The notes: a model not told the origin generated them from the sequence alone. A DNA stretch of 64,000 nucleotides from Pseudomonadota bacterium (GCA_023422775.1 JAFAGM010000121.1:1-64000), one strand, 5' to 3'. Shown: positions 16,084 through 23,878, counted from the stretch's first letter. A program made the numbers and translations.

Positions 16084-16509
16084 ATGACCGAAGACATTCC
16101 CGAGGGCTTCGAGCGCCACACCCGCAAGAGCCCGCTCACCGATCCCTGGGAGCCGCTTTATTCGAAGCGCACCGACAAGGCCGTCATCATCGGCCTGCGC
16201 CTGGCCAAACCGCACACCAACGGTCGCGGGCTGATTCACGGCGGGCTGATCGCGGCGCTTGCCGACAACGCGATGGGCCATAGCTGCGCCCATGCGATGA
16301 GCGGGGTTTCATCGCTGGTGACGATCTCCCTTGCGGTCGATTTCGTCGGCGCCGCCGAGGTCGGGCAATGGCTCGCGGTCGAGAGCGAGGTCGTCAAGAC
16401 CGGCAAAACGATCTGTTTCGCGCAGAGCCTGGTCAAGGCCGACGGCGTCGTGATCGCACGCGCCAATGCGACGTTCAGGGTGGTGCCGAAGAAGGTGCCG
16501 GTATCCTAG
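16084..16509 (+). CDS. PaaI/YigI family hotdog thioesterase
   Basis: The 141-residue protein has the PaaI-type motif GRGLIHGGLIAALADNAMGHSC (positions about 38-59), where the Asn/Gly-rich HGG and the Asp of ADNAMG are characteristic of acyl-CoA thioesterases. The ATG at 16084 (MTEDIPEGFERH) is preferred over the extended frame from 16033. It lies downstream of pobA after a repeat element and ends 4 bp inside the convergent LysR gene. It may hydrolyse an aromatic or medium-chain acyl-CoA; the specific substrate is not determinable. Confidence 0.85.
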   Translation: MTEDIPEGFERHTRKSPLTDPWEPLYSKRTDKAVIIGLRLAKPHTNGRGLIHGGLIAALADNAMGHSCAHAMSGVSSLVTISLAVDFVGAAEVGQWLAVESEVVKTGKTICFAQSLVKADGVVIARANATFRVVPKKVPVS

Positions 16510-17399
16510 CCGAAATGCCAATCCGCGGTCTCGGTGACGAGATCGATGAAGGTGCGGACCTTGGCCGACAACAGCCGCGACGTCGGATAGACGATGTGGA
16601 TCGGCAGCGCCGGCGGCTCGAACGCGGCGAGCACGATCTGCAGCCGCTGCGCTTTGAGCGATTCGGCGACCTGATAGGCCAGCACGCGGGTCAACCCGCC
16701 GCCCGCTTCCGCATACTGGATCGCGGCGTCGGCGCTGTTGGTGGAAAAGCGCGGCGTGGTCGCGACGCGAACCTCGCGGCCATCCTCGACGAAGCGCCAG
16801 TCGGGGACGGCCGTCATGGCGCCGAATTGAATCGTGTCGTGTGCTGAAATCTCCCGCGGCCGCCTCGGCTCGCCGCGCGTCTTCAGATATGCATGCGAAG
16901 CCACCACGATCCGCCGCATCAGGCCTGCGTGGCGCGCCACCAGCGTCGAATCCGGGAGATGGCCAATCCGCACCGCGAGATCAACGCCATCCTCGACCAG
17001 GTTGACCATGCGATCCGACAAACGGAGATCGACGCTGACATCGGAGTAGCGCTCGAGATAGCTGGTCACGATCGGGCTGACGTGGAGCCGTCCAAAGCCG
17101 ACCGGCGCCGAAATGACCAACCGTCCGCCCGGCCGGGTGCGCTCGTCCTGGGCCGAGCTTTCGGCTTCCTCGACGTCGGCGAGGATGCGCCGGGCGCGCT
17201 CCAGGTAGCGCGAGCCGGCATCCGTCAGCGCCACCTGCCGCGTGGTCCGCTGCAGCAGCCGGGCGCCGAGACGCTCCTCCAGCGCCGCGATGAGCCGTGT
17301 CACGTTGGAGGCCGATACGCCGAGTTTTCGCGCGGCAGGCGCGAACCCCTCCAGGTCGGCAACGGCGACGAAGGCCTGCATGGCATCAATACGATCCAT
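16506..17399 (-). CDS. LysR family transcriptional regulator
   Basis: The 297-residue protein has the LysR winged helix-turn-helix at residues about 3-60 (MDRIDAMQAFVAVADLEGFA, then LGVSASNVTRLIAALEERLG) and a CrgA/PgrR-type effector domain (RLVISAPVGFGRLHV and following). It is divergent from the FMN-binding protein gene at 17522, so that gene is its likeliest target. The 120-bp spacer is AT-rich and contains inverted repeats. No effector can be assigned. Confidence 0.92.
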   Translation of the reverse strand: MDRIDAMQAFVAVADLEGFAPAARKLGVSASNVTRLIAALEERLGARLLQRTTRQVALTDAGSRYLERARRILADVEEAESSAQDERTRPGGRLVISAPVGFGRLHVSPIVTSYLERYSDVSVDLRLSDRMVNLVEDGVDLAVRIGHLPDSTLVARHAGLMRRIVVASHAYLKTRGEPRRPREISAHDTIQFGAMTAVPDWRFVEDGREVRVATTPRFSTNSADAAIQYAEAGGGLTRVLAYQVAESLKAQRLQIVLAAFEPPALPIHIVYPTSRLLSAKVRTFIDLVTETADWHFG

Positions 17400-17464
17400 G
17401 TAATTATTTCATAATCTGCAACAGTGAAGTGTCAATCTGGATAATTGTTTAATTTCTGGAATGA

Positions 17465-17477
17465 TCCATTTTATGGA
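17465..17477. promoter_or_regulatory. Candidate LysR operator, TCCAT-TTT-ATGGA
   Basis: A 5-bp inverted repeat with a 3-bp centre lies in the AT-rich divergent region between the LysR gene and the FMN-binding protein gene. The neighbouring stretch around 17401-17460 is also unusually AT-rich and probably contains both promoters. Confidence 0.35.
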
Positions 17478-17521
17478 CCAAGGACGGCCGCCTGGCCCGC
17501 CCTGAAATGCAGGAGGCTCGG

Positions 17522-18151
17522 ATGTCAGACGTTCAAACCTATTCCAGCGATGTAGCCTTCACCCCCTCGGTCAAGGCGATCCAGGCCCGCAAGGGCTCGC
17601 GCGAGGGCTATGCCGGCATGGAGCAGCGGGGCGGATGGCGCACCGGGATCGACGAGAATCTCGCAAGCTTCCTCGGCGAGACCAACAGCTTCTATCTGGC
17701 CACCGCCACGGCCGATGGCCAGCCGTACATCCAGCATCGCGGCGGGCCGAAAGGGTTCATCAAGATCCTCGACAGGAACACGATCGCGTTCGCAGATTAC
17801 AGCGGCAACCGGCAGTACATCACGCAAGGAAATCTCTCGGAGAATCCGAAGGCCCATATCTTCGTGATGGACTATGCCCATCGCCGGCGCGTCAAGATCT
17901 GGGGCGAGGCGCGCGTGGTCGACGACGATCCCGCGTTGACGCAGTCGCTGATGCCGAAAGGCTACAAGGCCCGGCCCGAGCAGGTCATCCTGTTCAAGAT
18001 ATCGGCGTGGGACACCAACTGCCCGCAGCACATCCCGCACAAGTTCGATGCCGCCGACGTGGCGCAGGCGCTTGCGGTGCGCGACGGGCGGATCGCAGAA
18101 CTCGAAGCCGAACTGGCCGCATTGAAGGGCCAGAAGGCTCAAGCGAACTAG
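17522..18151 (+). CDS. Pyridoxamine 5'-phosphate oxidase-like FMN-binding protein
   Basis: The 209-residue protein has a split-barrel flavin-binding core: FLGETNSFYLATATADGQPYIQHRGG, then GFIKILDRNTIAFADYSGNRQ. A C-terminal coiled segment rich in Glu and Ala (RIAELEAELAALKGQ) follows. AGGAGG lies at the right distance from the ATG at 17522. Members bind FMN and act in diverse redox or detoxification reactions. Divergence from a LysR gene suggests inducible expression. The C-terminus overlaps the convergent GST gene by 4 bp. Confidence 0.87.
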   Translation: MSDVQTYSSDVAFTPSVKAIQARKGSREGYAGMEQRGGWRTGIDENLASFLGETNSFYLATATADGQPYIQHRGGPKGFIKILDRNTIAFADYSGNRQYITQGNLSENPKAHIFVMDYAHRRRVKIWGEARVVDDDPALTQSLMPKGYKARPEQVILFKISAWDTNCPQHIPHKFDAADVAQALAVRDGRIAELEAELAALKGQKAQAN

Positions 18152-18876
18152 GCGGCCTGCTGCACCGGCGACCAGGCGAATTCCGGATAGTAGAGCAGCA
18201 TCATCCGGTCGACATAGGCGGTGAGGTTGGCGAACTGCTCGGTGCGCTGGCGTAGTGGAGATTCGAAGAACGGCGTCAGGATTCCGGCGAGCGCGCCGAA
18301 GGCGGTGGCGTCCATCCCGCACGGCGTCTCGCCCATCAGGAACGCCTTGTCGCCAAGCTGCACCGACAGCGCAAACAGCGAGCGGACGGCGAGATCTGTG
18401 TCCTCTTCCGGTGCGTGGCGGCCGAGGCCGCTGAGCAGATAGTTCTCTGCCACCCGGAACTGGGCGTCCTCGCGCATCTTTTCGCGCAGATGAAGGGGCG
18501 CGCCGTCAAAGAAATGCGACGGCCCCTTGGCGAAATTGTCGGCATCTACCCAGCGCGCGCCGACCAGCGCCCAATAGACATGGTGCTCGATCATCCGCTC
18601 GAAGGCCCAGGCCTGGGCCCGCGCCTGCAGGCTGAGCGGGGCGTCGAAATCGAAGCCGTATTTGGCTTCGAGATGCGCGCGGATGAAGGTGGAGTCGGCG
18701 ATGGTCTCGGCCTCGTCGACAATGTAGGGCAGTTGTCCCTTCGGCGAGGCCGGCGGCTTGGCCCTCTCCTTGCGATAGGCGATGCCGGCCATCTTGAGCT
18801 GGACTTCGGTCTTGGTCACAAACGGGCTGATCTCCGGCAGCCCGAAGCCGATGCCGAAGCCGTAGAGGGTAATCAT
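18148..18876 (-). CDS. Glutathione S-transferase family protein (metaxin/FAX-like)
   Basis: The 242-residue protein has a thioredoxin-fold N-terminus (MITLYGFGIGFGLPEISPF, then KGQLPYIVDEAETIADST with the cis-Pro before Tyr) and an alpha-helical C-terminal domain. It is closest in appearance to the Faxc/metaxin-type GSTs, which often lack classical conjugating residues. A 22-bp palindrome at 18925-18946, nearly the same as one in front of the WYL regulator, lies about 50 bp upstream. The gene is therefore probably controlled by that regulator. Confidence 0.85.
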   Translation of the reverse strand: MITLYGFGIGFGLPEISPFVTKTEVQLKMAGIAYRKERAKPPASPKGQLPYIVDEAETIADSTFIRAHLEAKYGFDFDAPLSLQARAQAWAFERMIEHHVYWALVGARWVDADNFAKGPSHFFDGAPLHLREKMREDAQFRVAENYLLSGLGRHAPEEDTDLAVRSLFALSVQLGDKAFLMGETPCGMDATAFGALAGILTPFFESPLRQRTEQFANLTAYVDRMMLLYYPEFAWSPVQQAA

Positions 18877-18924
18877 ACAAGGTCTCCCGATTTCTTCAGA
18901 ACGCGCCCGACGCTAAATCGCCCC

Positions 18925-18946
18925 TGCTGCCACCATGGTGTCAGCA
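18925..18946. promoter_or_regulatory. 22-bp palindromic operator (TGCTG...CAGCA), copy upstream of the GST gene
   Basis: The arms TGCTGCCACC and GGTGTCAGCA around an AT centre are a near-perfect inverted repeat (one mismatched pair). The element at 19237-19258 is the same apart from a few central bases. It lies about 49 bp before the GST start codon. Confidence 0.6.
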
Positions 18947-19189
18947 GCAGCAATGCCGGCCATTCCCCTCCTCCTGCCGTGGTGTACGGTCCCTCCGAAC
19001 CCACGCGGCCAACCGCCCCTGCACCAACGCGCACATTCCCGTGAACGAACGCCACGCCAGCTCGACCATCGCCCAGCGCATATCGAGGGTCGTGGCATGG
19101 ATGGAAACCAGCTGTTCCAGTACAAAGCACTGGCCGGTGGCGACAGGCAGATGGCTTCTGCGGAAGACGGGTTCGCTGAAAAACGTCAT
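18941..19189 (-). CDS. Possible small hypothetical protein between the GST and WYL regulator genes
   Basis: An 82-residue frame starts MTFFSEPVFRRSHLPVATGQ at 19189, with GAAGGG nine bases upstream. The middle (FVLEQLVSIHATTLDMRWAM) reads like protein, but the last 18 residues are Arg/Cys-rich and run into the operator at 18925-18946. It could be a short real gene or a decayed remnant of a gene once controlled with the GST. No family is recognised. The alternative plus-strand frames look like shadows. Confidence 0.3.
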   Translation of the reverse strand: MTFFSEPVFRRSHLPVATGQCFVLEQLVSIHATTLDMRWAMVELAWRSFTGMCALVQGRLAAWVRRDRTPRQEEGNGRHCCC

Positions 19190-19236
19190 GGACAAATTCC
19201 CTTCAGTTGAGGTGTTGTCCCGGTATACCCACCCCC

Positions 19237-19258
19237 TGCTGCCAACATGCTGTCAGCA
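19237..19258. promoter_or_regulatory. 22-bp palindromic operator (TGCTG...CAGCA), copy upstream of the WYL regulator
   Basis: The arms TGCTGCCAAC and GCTGTCAGCA around an AT centre match the element at 18925-18946. It ends 33 bp before the regulator's ATG, as expected for autoregulation. Confidence 0.6.
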
Positions 19259-19291
19259 TCGGGCTGGCGCCTTTGGATAAAGAGACCAATC

Positions 19292-19990
19292 ATGCGACGT
19301 GCCGACCGGCTGTTTCAGATCATTCAGGTGCTCCGGCGCACCAGAAAGCCTTTGACGGCGGACGCGATCGCGGCCGAACTGGAGACCTCGAAGCGGACGG
19401 TCTATCGCGACATAACGACCCTGATCGAACAGCGGGTGCCGATCCGTGGCGAAGCCGGCGTCGGCTATATCCTGGAAAAGGGATTCGACCTGCCGCCGCT
19501 GATGCTGACACCGGACGAGATCGAGGCCTGCGTGCTCGGCGCGCAATGGGTGGTCGGCCATGCCGATCCGGCGCTGGCGCGCGCCGCTCAGGACCTGATG
19601 GCGAAGGTCGCCGAAACCGTGCCGGAGCGCCTGCGGCCATTCGTGCTGGAACCCGCCAGCCGCGCCCGGCGGGCCTGGAACCGGGAGCCCGACCGCATCG
19701 ACATGGTGCGGACGCGGACGCAGATCCACGAGGGCAGGAAGATCACGCTGAACTATCGCGACGAGCGTGGCCGCGACAGCCGGCGCACGATCTGGCCGAT
19801 CGCGGTCGGCTATCACGAGGCGGTGCGGATCCTCGCGGCATGGTGCGAACTGCGCAAGGATTTCCGCAGTTTCCGCACCGACCGCGTCGTCGAAGCGGTC
19901 TATCACGACGAGAAATATCCGGAACGTCGCGATCTGTTGCGGGCAAAGTGGCGGCGCAGCCTGGTCTGGGAAGCGCCGAAGGACACGTGA
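19292..19990 (+). CDS. YafY-type HTH/WYL domain transcriptional regulator
   Basis: The 232-residue protein starts MRRADRLFQIIQVLRRTRKP. It has an HTH_11 winged helix (KPLTADAIAAELETSKRTVYRDITTL, residues about 19-44) and a WYL domain in the C-terminal half (KITLNYRDERGRDSRRTIWP, then ILAAWCELRKDFRSFRTDRV). WYL proteins sense small ligands or nucleic acids. The ATG at 19292 is preferred because the longer frame starts inside the palindromic operator. The shared palindromes predict control of itself and of the GST gene. Confidence 0.9.
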   Translation: MRRADRLFQIIQVLRRTRKPLTADAIAAELETSKRTVYRDITTLIEQRVPIRGEAGVGYILEKGFDLPPLMLTPDEIEACVLGAQWVVGHADPALARAAQDLMAKVAETVPERLRPFVLEPASRARRAWNREPDRIDMVRTRTQIHEGRKITLNYRDERGRDSRRTIWPIAVGYHEAVRILAAWCELRKDFRSFRTDRVVEAVYHDEKYPERRDLLRAKWRRSLVWEAPKDT

Positions 19991-20015
19991 ATCCAAAGGC
20001 GCTATAAGCGCACCT

Positions 20016-20333
20016 ATGGACAACCCGACGACTGCAATCGAAAGCCCCTGCCAGGCCTGCGGCGCCTGCTGCAGCTATTCGCCCAACTGGCCGCGCTTCA
20101 CCATCGAGGAGGATGCGGCGCTCGACCTGATTCCGGAAAAGTTCGTCAATGAGCGGCTGTCGGGAATGCGCTGCGAGGGCGACCGCTGCTCGGCGCTGTC
20201 AGGCAAGGTCGGCGAGACGACGGCCTGCCTGATCTACGACATTCGTCCGGAAGTGTGCCGCACCTGCATGCCCGGCGATGCCGAATGCGCGGTGGCGCGC
20301 AAGCGGCACGGGTTGGCGGTATTGGCGGGTTGA
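20016..20333 (+). CDS. YkgJ family cysteine-cluster protein
   Basis: The 105-residue protein contains the CxxCGxCC motif (CQACGACCSYSPNWPRF, residues about 11-27) and further cysteines in CEGDRCSAL, CLIY and CRTCMPGDAEC, the pattern of the YkgJ zinc- or iron-chelating family. The function is not firmly known. It follows the WYL regulator by 25 bp on the same strand and could be read from the same transcript. Confidence 0.87.
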   Translation: MDNPTTAIESPCQACGACCSYSPNWPRFTIEEDAALDLIPEKFVNERLSGMRCEGDRCSALSGKVGETTACLIYDIRPEVCRTCMPGDAECAVARKRHGLAVLAG

Positions 20334-20341
20334 GCGGTGGC

Positions 20342-20746
20342 TTACGCCGTCACGGCTTCCGCCACATCTTCGTCGTCGAACTCGTCCTCGATCGGCTTGA
20401 AGATTGAAAGTGGCTTGGTCGAAAGCGTGATCGGCTTGCGGCTGCCGTAGGAGGACGACGGCGCGGAGCGCGCGGACGGCTCGCGCGACAGCGCATAGAG
20501 CGTGGAACCGACACGGCCGCCGAATTGAATCAGTTCGCGTTCGGTGCAGCTTGCCGCGACCGCGATGGCCAGCGCGTGGAGATGGCTGCGACGGTAGCAG
20601 AACAGCGCCAGCATGGCGCGGACCTCGGAGGAAACGCTTTCCACCAGAAGCGGCAGCCCGTTGGCGTTCGCGCGGTACATCTCGCCGAGCAACTCATCCC
20701 GGACCGGACAAAAATCATTCTCAAATGCTTCGCGGCTTGAAAACAT
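20342..20746 (-). CDS. Hypothetical protein
   Basis: The 134-residue protein starts MFSSREAFENDFCPVRDELL with a clear AGGAGAA ribosome-binding site. The N-terminal two thirds are helical (MYRANANGLPLLVESVSSEV), and the C-terminal part is low in complexity, ending in the acidic DEFDDEDVAEAV. I recognise no family. It overlaps nothing, is convergent with the YkgJ gene, and looks like a real cytoplasmic protein. Confidence 0.72.
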   Translation of the reverse strand: MFSSREAFENDFCPVRDELLGEMYRANANGLPLLVESVSSEVRAMLALFCYRRSHLHALAIAVAASCTERELIQFGGRVGSTLYALSREPSARSAPSSSYGSRKPITLSTKPLSIFKPIEDEFDDEDVAEAVTA

Positions 20747-20916
20747 TGCAGTTCTCCTCATCCGGAAGATGCAATGCAATATTCTAATGAAAGGTTAACC
20801 AAGCGTGGCAGTAGTGTCACGGATGTCTTGCCAACCGCAGCCGAATCGGAACCTCGCCGCCGCCGGGCGGCTGCTGTAGTGTCGCCTCCTGCCCCTCATG
20901 GCGCCCGAATCAATCG

Positions 20917-21423
20917 ATGCACCATTCATTCACCATTTCGGACCTGCGCCAATGCCCGGCGTTCTTCGACACCGTCGCCGACCGGATCTGGCGGGCATGG
21001 TGGGAGCCGAGCGGCTATCCGCTGGCCTACATCACCACGCGCATGCGCGAGAACATGGCTGATACGCCGATCCCCTTCGCCCTGGTCGCCCATGATGGCG
21101 AAAGATTTCTCGGGACCACGTCGGTGATCGAGTCCGATCTCGAAGAGCGGCCGCTGCTGACGCCATGGGTGGCGGCGGTGTGGGTCGACCAGGACGCGCG
21201 CCGGAATGGCGTGGCTTCATCGCTGGTGAACCGCGCCACGCAGGATTGCTTCGCGCTCGGCATGAAGCGCGCGTGGCTGTGCTCGCGTCCGCAGCGCGAA
21301 GGCTTTTACGGAGGCCTGGGCTGGACCGTCGCCGAACGGGACGTCGGAGCGCATCGGCTGATCGTTTACTTCCGTGACGCCGGCGAAGATACCGACCGGA
21401 TCAGTTCGCCGCCATGTAGATAG
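20917..21423 (+). CDS. GNAT family N-acetyltransferase
   Basis: The 168-residue protein has the GNAT core: FALVAHDGERFLGTTSVIESD (beta strands), the acetyl-CoA-binding segment VDQDARRNGVASSLVNRAT (motif A, residues about 89-107) and the motif B region WLCSRPQREGFYGGLGW. It probably acetylates an amine. Its 3' end overlaps the convergent DUF3307 gene by 23 bp. The substrate is unknown. Confidence 0.88.
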   Translation: MHHSFTISDLRQCPAFFDTVADRIWRAWWEPSGYPLAYITTRMRENMADTPIPFALVAHDGERFLGTTSVIESDLEERPLLTPWVAAVWVDQDARRNGVASSLVNRATQDCFALGMKRAWLCSRPQREGFYGGLGWTVAERDVGAHRLIVYFRDAGEDTDRISSPPCR

Positions 21424-21808
21424 CTAGGCCGAAACCGGTCAGATGGTGCAGCGCCTGATCGACGCCGATCAGCGTCCAGAACCACGGATGCGCCTGCTCC
21501 AGCGTCACGCCGAACGACGATGCAATGATGCCCTTGAGGCGGTCGATCGTGATGTGGATGGCGAAGTCGATGAAGGCAACGAACCAGAACCGCGGCGCGA
21601 CGATCAGGATGAACGCCAGCGCCACCGCGAGATGCACGAGGCAATGCGCCAGCAGCGGCATTGCCCAGCCGGTCTTCTGGTCCTTGCCGATCGCCATCCA
21701 GGAAGTCTGCAGCATGAAATCCGCAATGACGTGCTTCACCGTGAGAAGCAACATCCATCCGACCAGCGCACCAACCGGGACCGAGGACGACATCGAAGGA
21801 AACAACAA
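21401..21808 (-). CDS. DUF3307 family membrane protein
   Basis: The 135-residue protein has three to four membrane spans and the DUF3307 hallmarks: KHVIADFMLQTSWMAIGK near the N-terminus with the conserved His and Asp, HCLVHLAVALAFILIV in the middle, and FIDFAIHITIDRLKG. The start could be the ATG at 21808 or the second one (MSSSVPVGALVG) at 21793. The role of the family is unknown. Confidence 0.85.
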   Translation of the reverse strand: MLFPSMSSSVPVGALVGWMLLLTVKHVIADFMLQTSWMAIGKDQKTGWAMPLLAHCLVHLAVALAFILIVAPRFWFVAFIDFAIHITIDRLKGIIASSFGVTLEQAHPWFWTLIGVDQALHHLTGFGLAIYMAAN

Positions 21809-22066
21809 AGCTGACGCCCTTTACTGGGACAGAAGAGGTGGCGAAAAAACCGGGGTCCAGGCTGTCAGCGCAATGTTCTTTTCAAACCCGGAAGATTTTC
21901 GAACTAGCCGTTATTTATGACATCCCCCGCGGCGGAATGCACCTGTGGGTAGTTCAAAATTCGCGCGGTGTGGCTGAACGGCGATACCGCAACCATCAGC
22001 AATCGGCCGGCCGCGAGTAAGGTTACCGGCGCCGGGCGGCTTGCAATCCGACCGCGGCGGGACAGC

Positions 22067-22240
22067 ATGTCGTCCGGGCGAAATTATCGTTCTTTTCTAG
22101 ATATTTACGAATTAATGGGAGCGACCTATGGCGCGCCGGATTGGCGGCCCGATTCTCCGATCCACCGCTGGATCCTGTCCAAAGGCACGGAGCAGAAATA
22201 CGTCATCAGACAAAACCCCGGCACGAGGCCGGGGCTTTGT
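22067..22240 (+). ncRNA. Possible short transcript ending at the hairpin 22210-22240
   Basis: Within the 450-bp gap 21809-22260 the sequence becomes AT-rich at 22085-22120 and is followed by a strong terminator. A short frame (MSSGRNYRSFLDIYELMGAT, 73 codons from 22067) crosses the terminator and has only a weak ribosome-binding site. A small RNA or a non-functional remnant is therefore as likely as a peptide. The part from 21809 to 22066 shows nothing recognisable. Confidence 0.25.
22210..22240. terminator. Bidirectional hairpin terminator
   Basis: ACAAAACCCCGGC and GCCGGGGCTTTGT pair over 13 bases with one mismatch around a short loop. In the minus direction the stem ends in GGTTTTGT, and in the plus direction in CTTTGTATT. 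It lies 21 bp past the stop of the GYD gene and is its probable terminator. Confidence 0.65.
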
Positions 22241-22260
22241 ATTCGCGATATGAGTTTCGC

Positions 22261-22551
22261 TTACATAGATGCGATTATTGTCTTGTAGTCGCTCTCAGCG
22301 AACGCCCGACAAGTCTGCGATCGCACGAATCCGAGGGCCGCGGTCCCCAGGGCGAGCTTTGCGACCACCTCGTCGTTCGGAGCTTCAACGATGGACACGG
22401 CATCATATTGGCCCGTCACGAGGTAGAAGGCCTTCAATTCGGCGCCCGCGTCGCGGAAGCGTTGCTTCGCCGCTTCGAGGCGCTTGGGCCCGTCCTTGAT
22501 CGCCTCGGCACCCTTCTGAGTGAAGTTGATTAGGGAGATATAGGTGGGCAT
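22261..22551 (-). CDS. GYD domain protein
   Basis: The 96-residue protein matches the GYD family in length and sequence: MPTYISLINFTQKGAEAIKD at the N-terminus and the hallmark FYLVTGQYDAVSIVEAPND around residue 42, where GQYD stands for the name motif. The function of the family is unknown; the fold is ferredoxin-like. A perfect TTGAT-N4-ATCAA box is 80 bp upstream, with a CTATCC -10-like element about 20 bp from it, so expression under low oxygen is likely. A bidirectional terminator follows the gene. Confidence 0.88.
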   Translation of the reverse strand: MPTYISLINFTQKGAEAIKDGPKRLEAAKQRFRDAGAELKAFYLVTGQYDAVSIVEAPNDEVVAKLALGTAALGFVRSQTCRAFAESDYKTIIASM

Positions 22552-22630
22552 GGATGGCCTCCATGGTTAAGAGTGGGCATCCCGCTGTGGGCGAAACATT
22601 CGAACGGATAGCGCAGGCAGAACGTCTGGC

Positions 22631-22644
22631 TTGATTTGGATCAA
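22631..22644. promoter_or_regulatory. Perfect FixK/FNR-type box upstream of the GYD gene
   Basis: TTGATTTGGATCAA fits TTGAT-N4-ATCAA exactly. On the minus strand a CTATCC hexamer begins about 20 bases after the box, close to the spacing of a class II activated promoter. The rest of the gap 22552-22860 holds no gene I can support. Confidence 0.62.
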
Positions 22645-22860
22645 CACGCCGAGTCGGTGGCCGGTGATGGGCAGATCCTGTACGTCCGAAATCCTTCACA
22701 TGAGCCGGCCGCACCGGCCGATCACGGACCAGTCCGGGAAGGGCCGGAAAGGCACGGCGATCCCGCGGAAAGGGAGGGGCGATCAGGCGATTGCCATCGG
22801 CAAGTTTCGCCGCAGAATCGGACAAGGCATGGTCGCTTCGGGAAAGACGCCTGGCTTGCC

Positions 22861-23829
22861 TTGCGCCTAAAGCAAGGTCCCAAGGTTCGAACCCAAGGTT
22901 CCATCCTGCACAGGCTTCCCGGCGGTGCTGCCACGCCCGCGTCCATTGTCGATGCCCTGAAGGCGGCTGCCGGTCTGCCGCCGGGATCTCGTGCGAGCTT
23001 CGCCTGGGGACGCTGCGTTCGGGGTACCTACGCCCCCTCCGATCAGGCCCGGGAGATCACGAAATCCAAAAGCTTCACCGAGCCATCGCGTGTGCTGGCG
23101 CGTTTCTCCCTGGATGGCGGCAATCCGACGGCGGCGAACACGAACCTCCAGTTGCGCGGTTTCAGCTTCCGGCTCGGCAGCGACGGTCAACGCTCGGAGA
23201 TTTTCACGCAAAGCGCCCCGGTTCATTTTGCAAGGACACTCGACCAGATGCTGGCCTTCCTGGCGGCACGGATTCCGGGACCGGACGGCAAGCCGGATCG
23301 CGAGACGGTCGAGGCATTCTCCGCCGGCAATCCCGAAACGCGGCATCAGGCGGACTACATCGCCGCGCATCCGCTGCCAGCAAGCCTTGCCGGCACGACC
23401 TATTGGGGGGTGCACGCGTTTCCCGCGACGAATTCAAAAGGCGAGACACGGTTCATCAAGTTCAAGATCATGCCGGTCGGCGAGGAAGGCAGGCAGGCCG
23501 CGAACGAGACCGTGGCGAAGCCTCCCGACCTGCTGCACGGCGATCTCGACTCCCGGATCGCGGCCCGCGGTATCAGATTCAGCGTGATGGCGTTGCTCGA
23601 CCGCCCCGGCGACCCCGTCATGGATGTCACCATCCGATGGCCCGACGAGGACGCGCGGGACGCCTTGCGACTGGGAACGATCGTGGTCACCGGCGTCGAG
23701 CCAGACCACGCGTGCGACGAGACCGTCTTCAACCCGGCCAACCTTGCCGAAGGCATCGGTCGTCCGCCGGACGAGATGTTTGCGGCGCGCTGCGCCGCCT
23801 ACGCGATCTCGCAGGCAAGGCGCCCCTGA
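22861..23829 (+). CDS. Catalase-related (SrpA-like) heme peroxidase family protein, atypical
   Basis: About 320 residues align with catalase-family peroxidases: LARFSLDGGNP, LRGFSFRLG, FTQSAPVHFARTLDQMLAFL, GTTYWGVHAFPATN and the C-terminal RCAAY segment, which supplies the proximal heme Tyr in an R-x3-Y pattern. Two things are wrong for a working catalase. The distal-His region, normally HAKG before a GxCVxG stretch, reads ASFAWGRCVRGTY, so Phe (codon 22999-23001) replaces the His. There is also no ATG or GTG start or signal peptide in frame; TTG at 22861 is only the most convenient start. It may be a decaying gene or a repurposed heme protein. AraC genes follow downstream. Confidence 0.72.
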   Translation: MRLKQGPKVRTQGSILHRLPGGAATPASIVDALKAAAGLPPGSRASFAWGRCVRGTYAPSDQAREITKSKSFTEPSRVLARFSLDGGNPTAANTNLQLRGFSFRLGSDGQRSEIFTQSAPVHFARTLDQMLAFLAARIPGPDGKPDRETVEAFSAGNPETRHQADYIAAHPLPASLAGTTYWGVHAFPATNSKGETRFIKFKIMPVGEEGRQAANETVAKPPDLLHGDLDSRIAARGIRFSVMALLDRPGDPVMDVTIRWPDEDARDALRLGTIVVTGVEPDHACDETVFNPANLAEGIGRPPDEMFAARCAAYAISQARRP

Positions 23830-23878
23830 GCGGCAAAGCGATTTCTTATCTGCGGTAGAAAACGCATCAAAACAAAGG

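Noticed and set aside
22636..22860. Catalase-like gene starting at 22636
   Set aside because: The first 75 residues look random (AESVAGDGQ and following), start within the FixK/FNR box, and do not match the family or a signal peptide.
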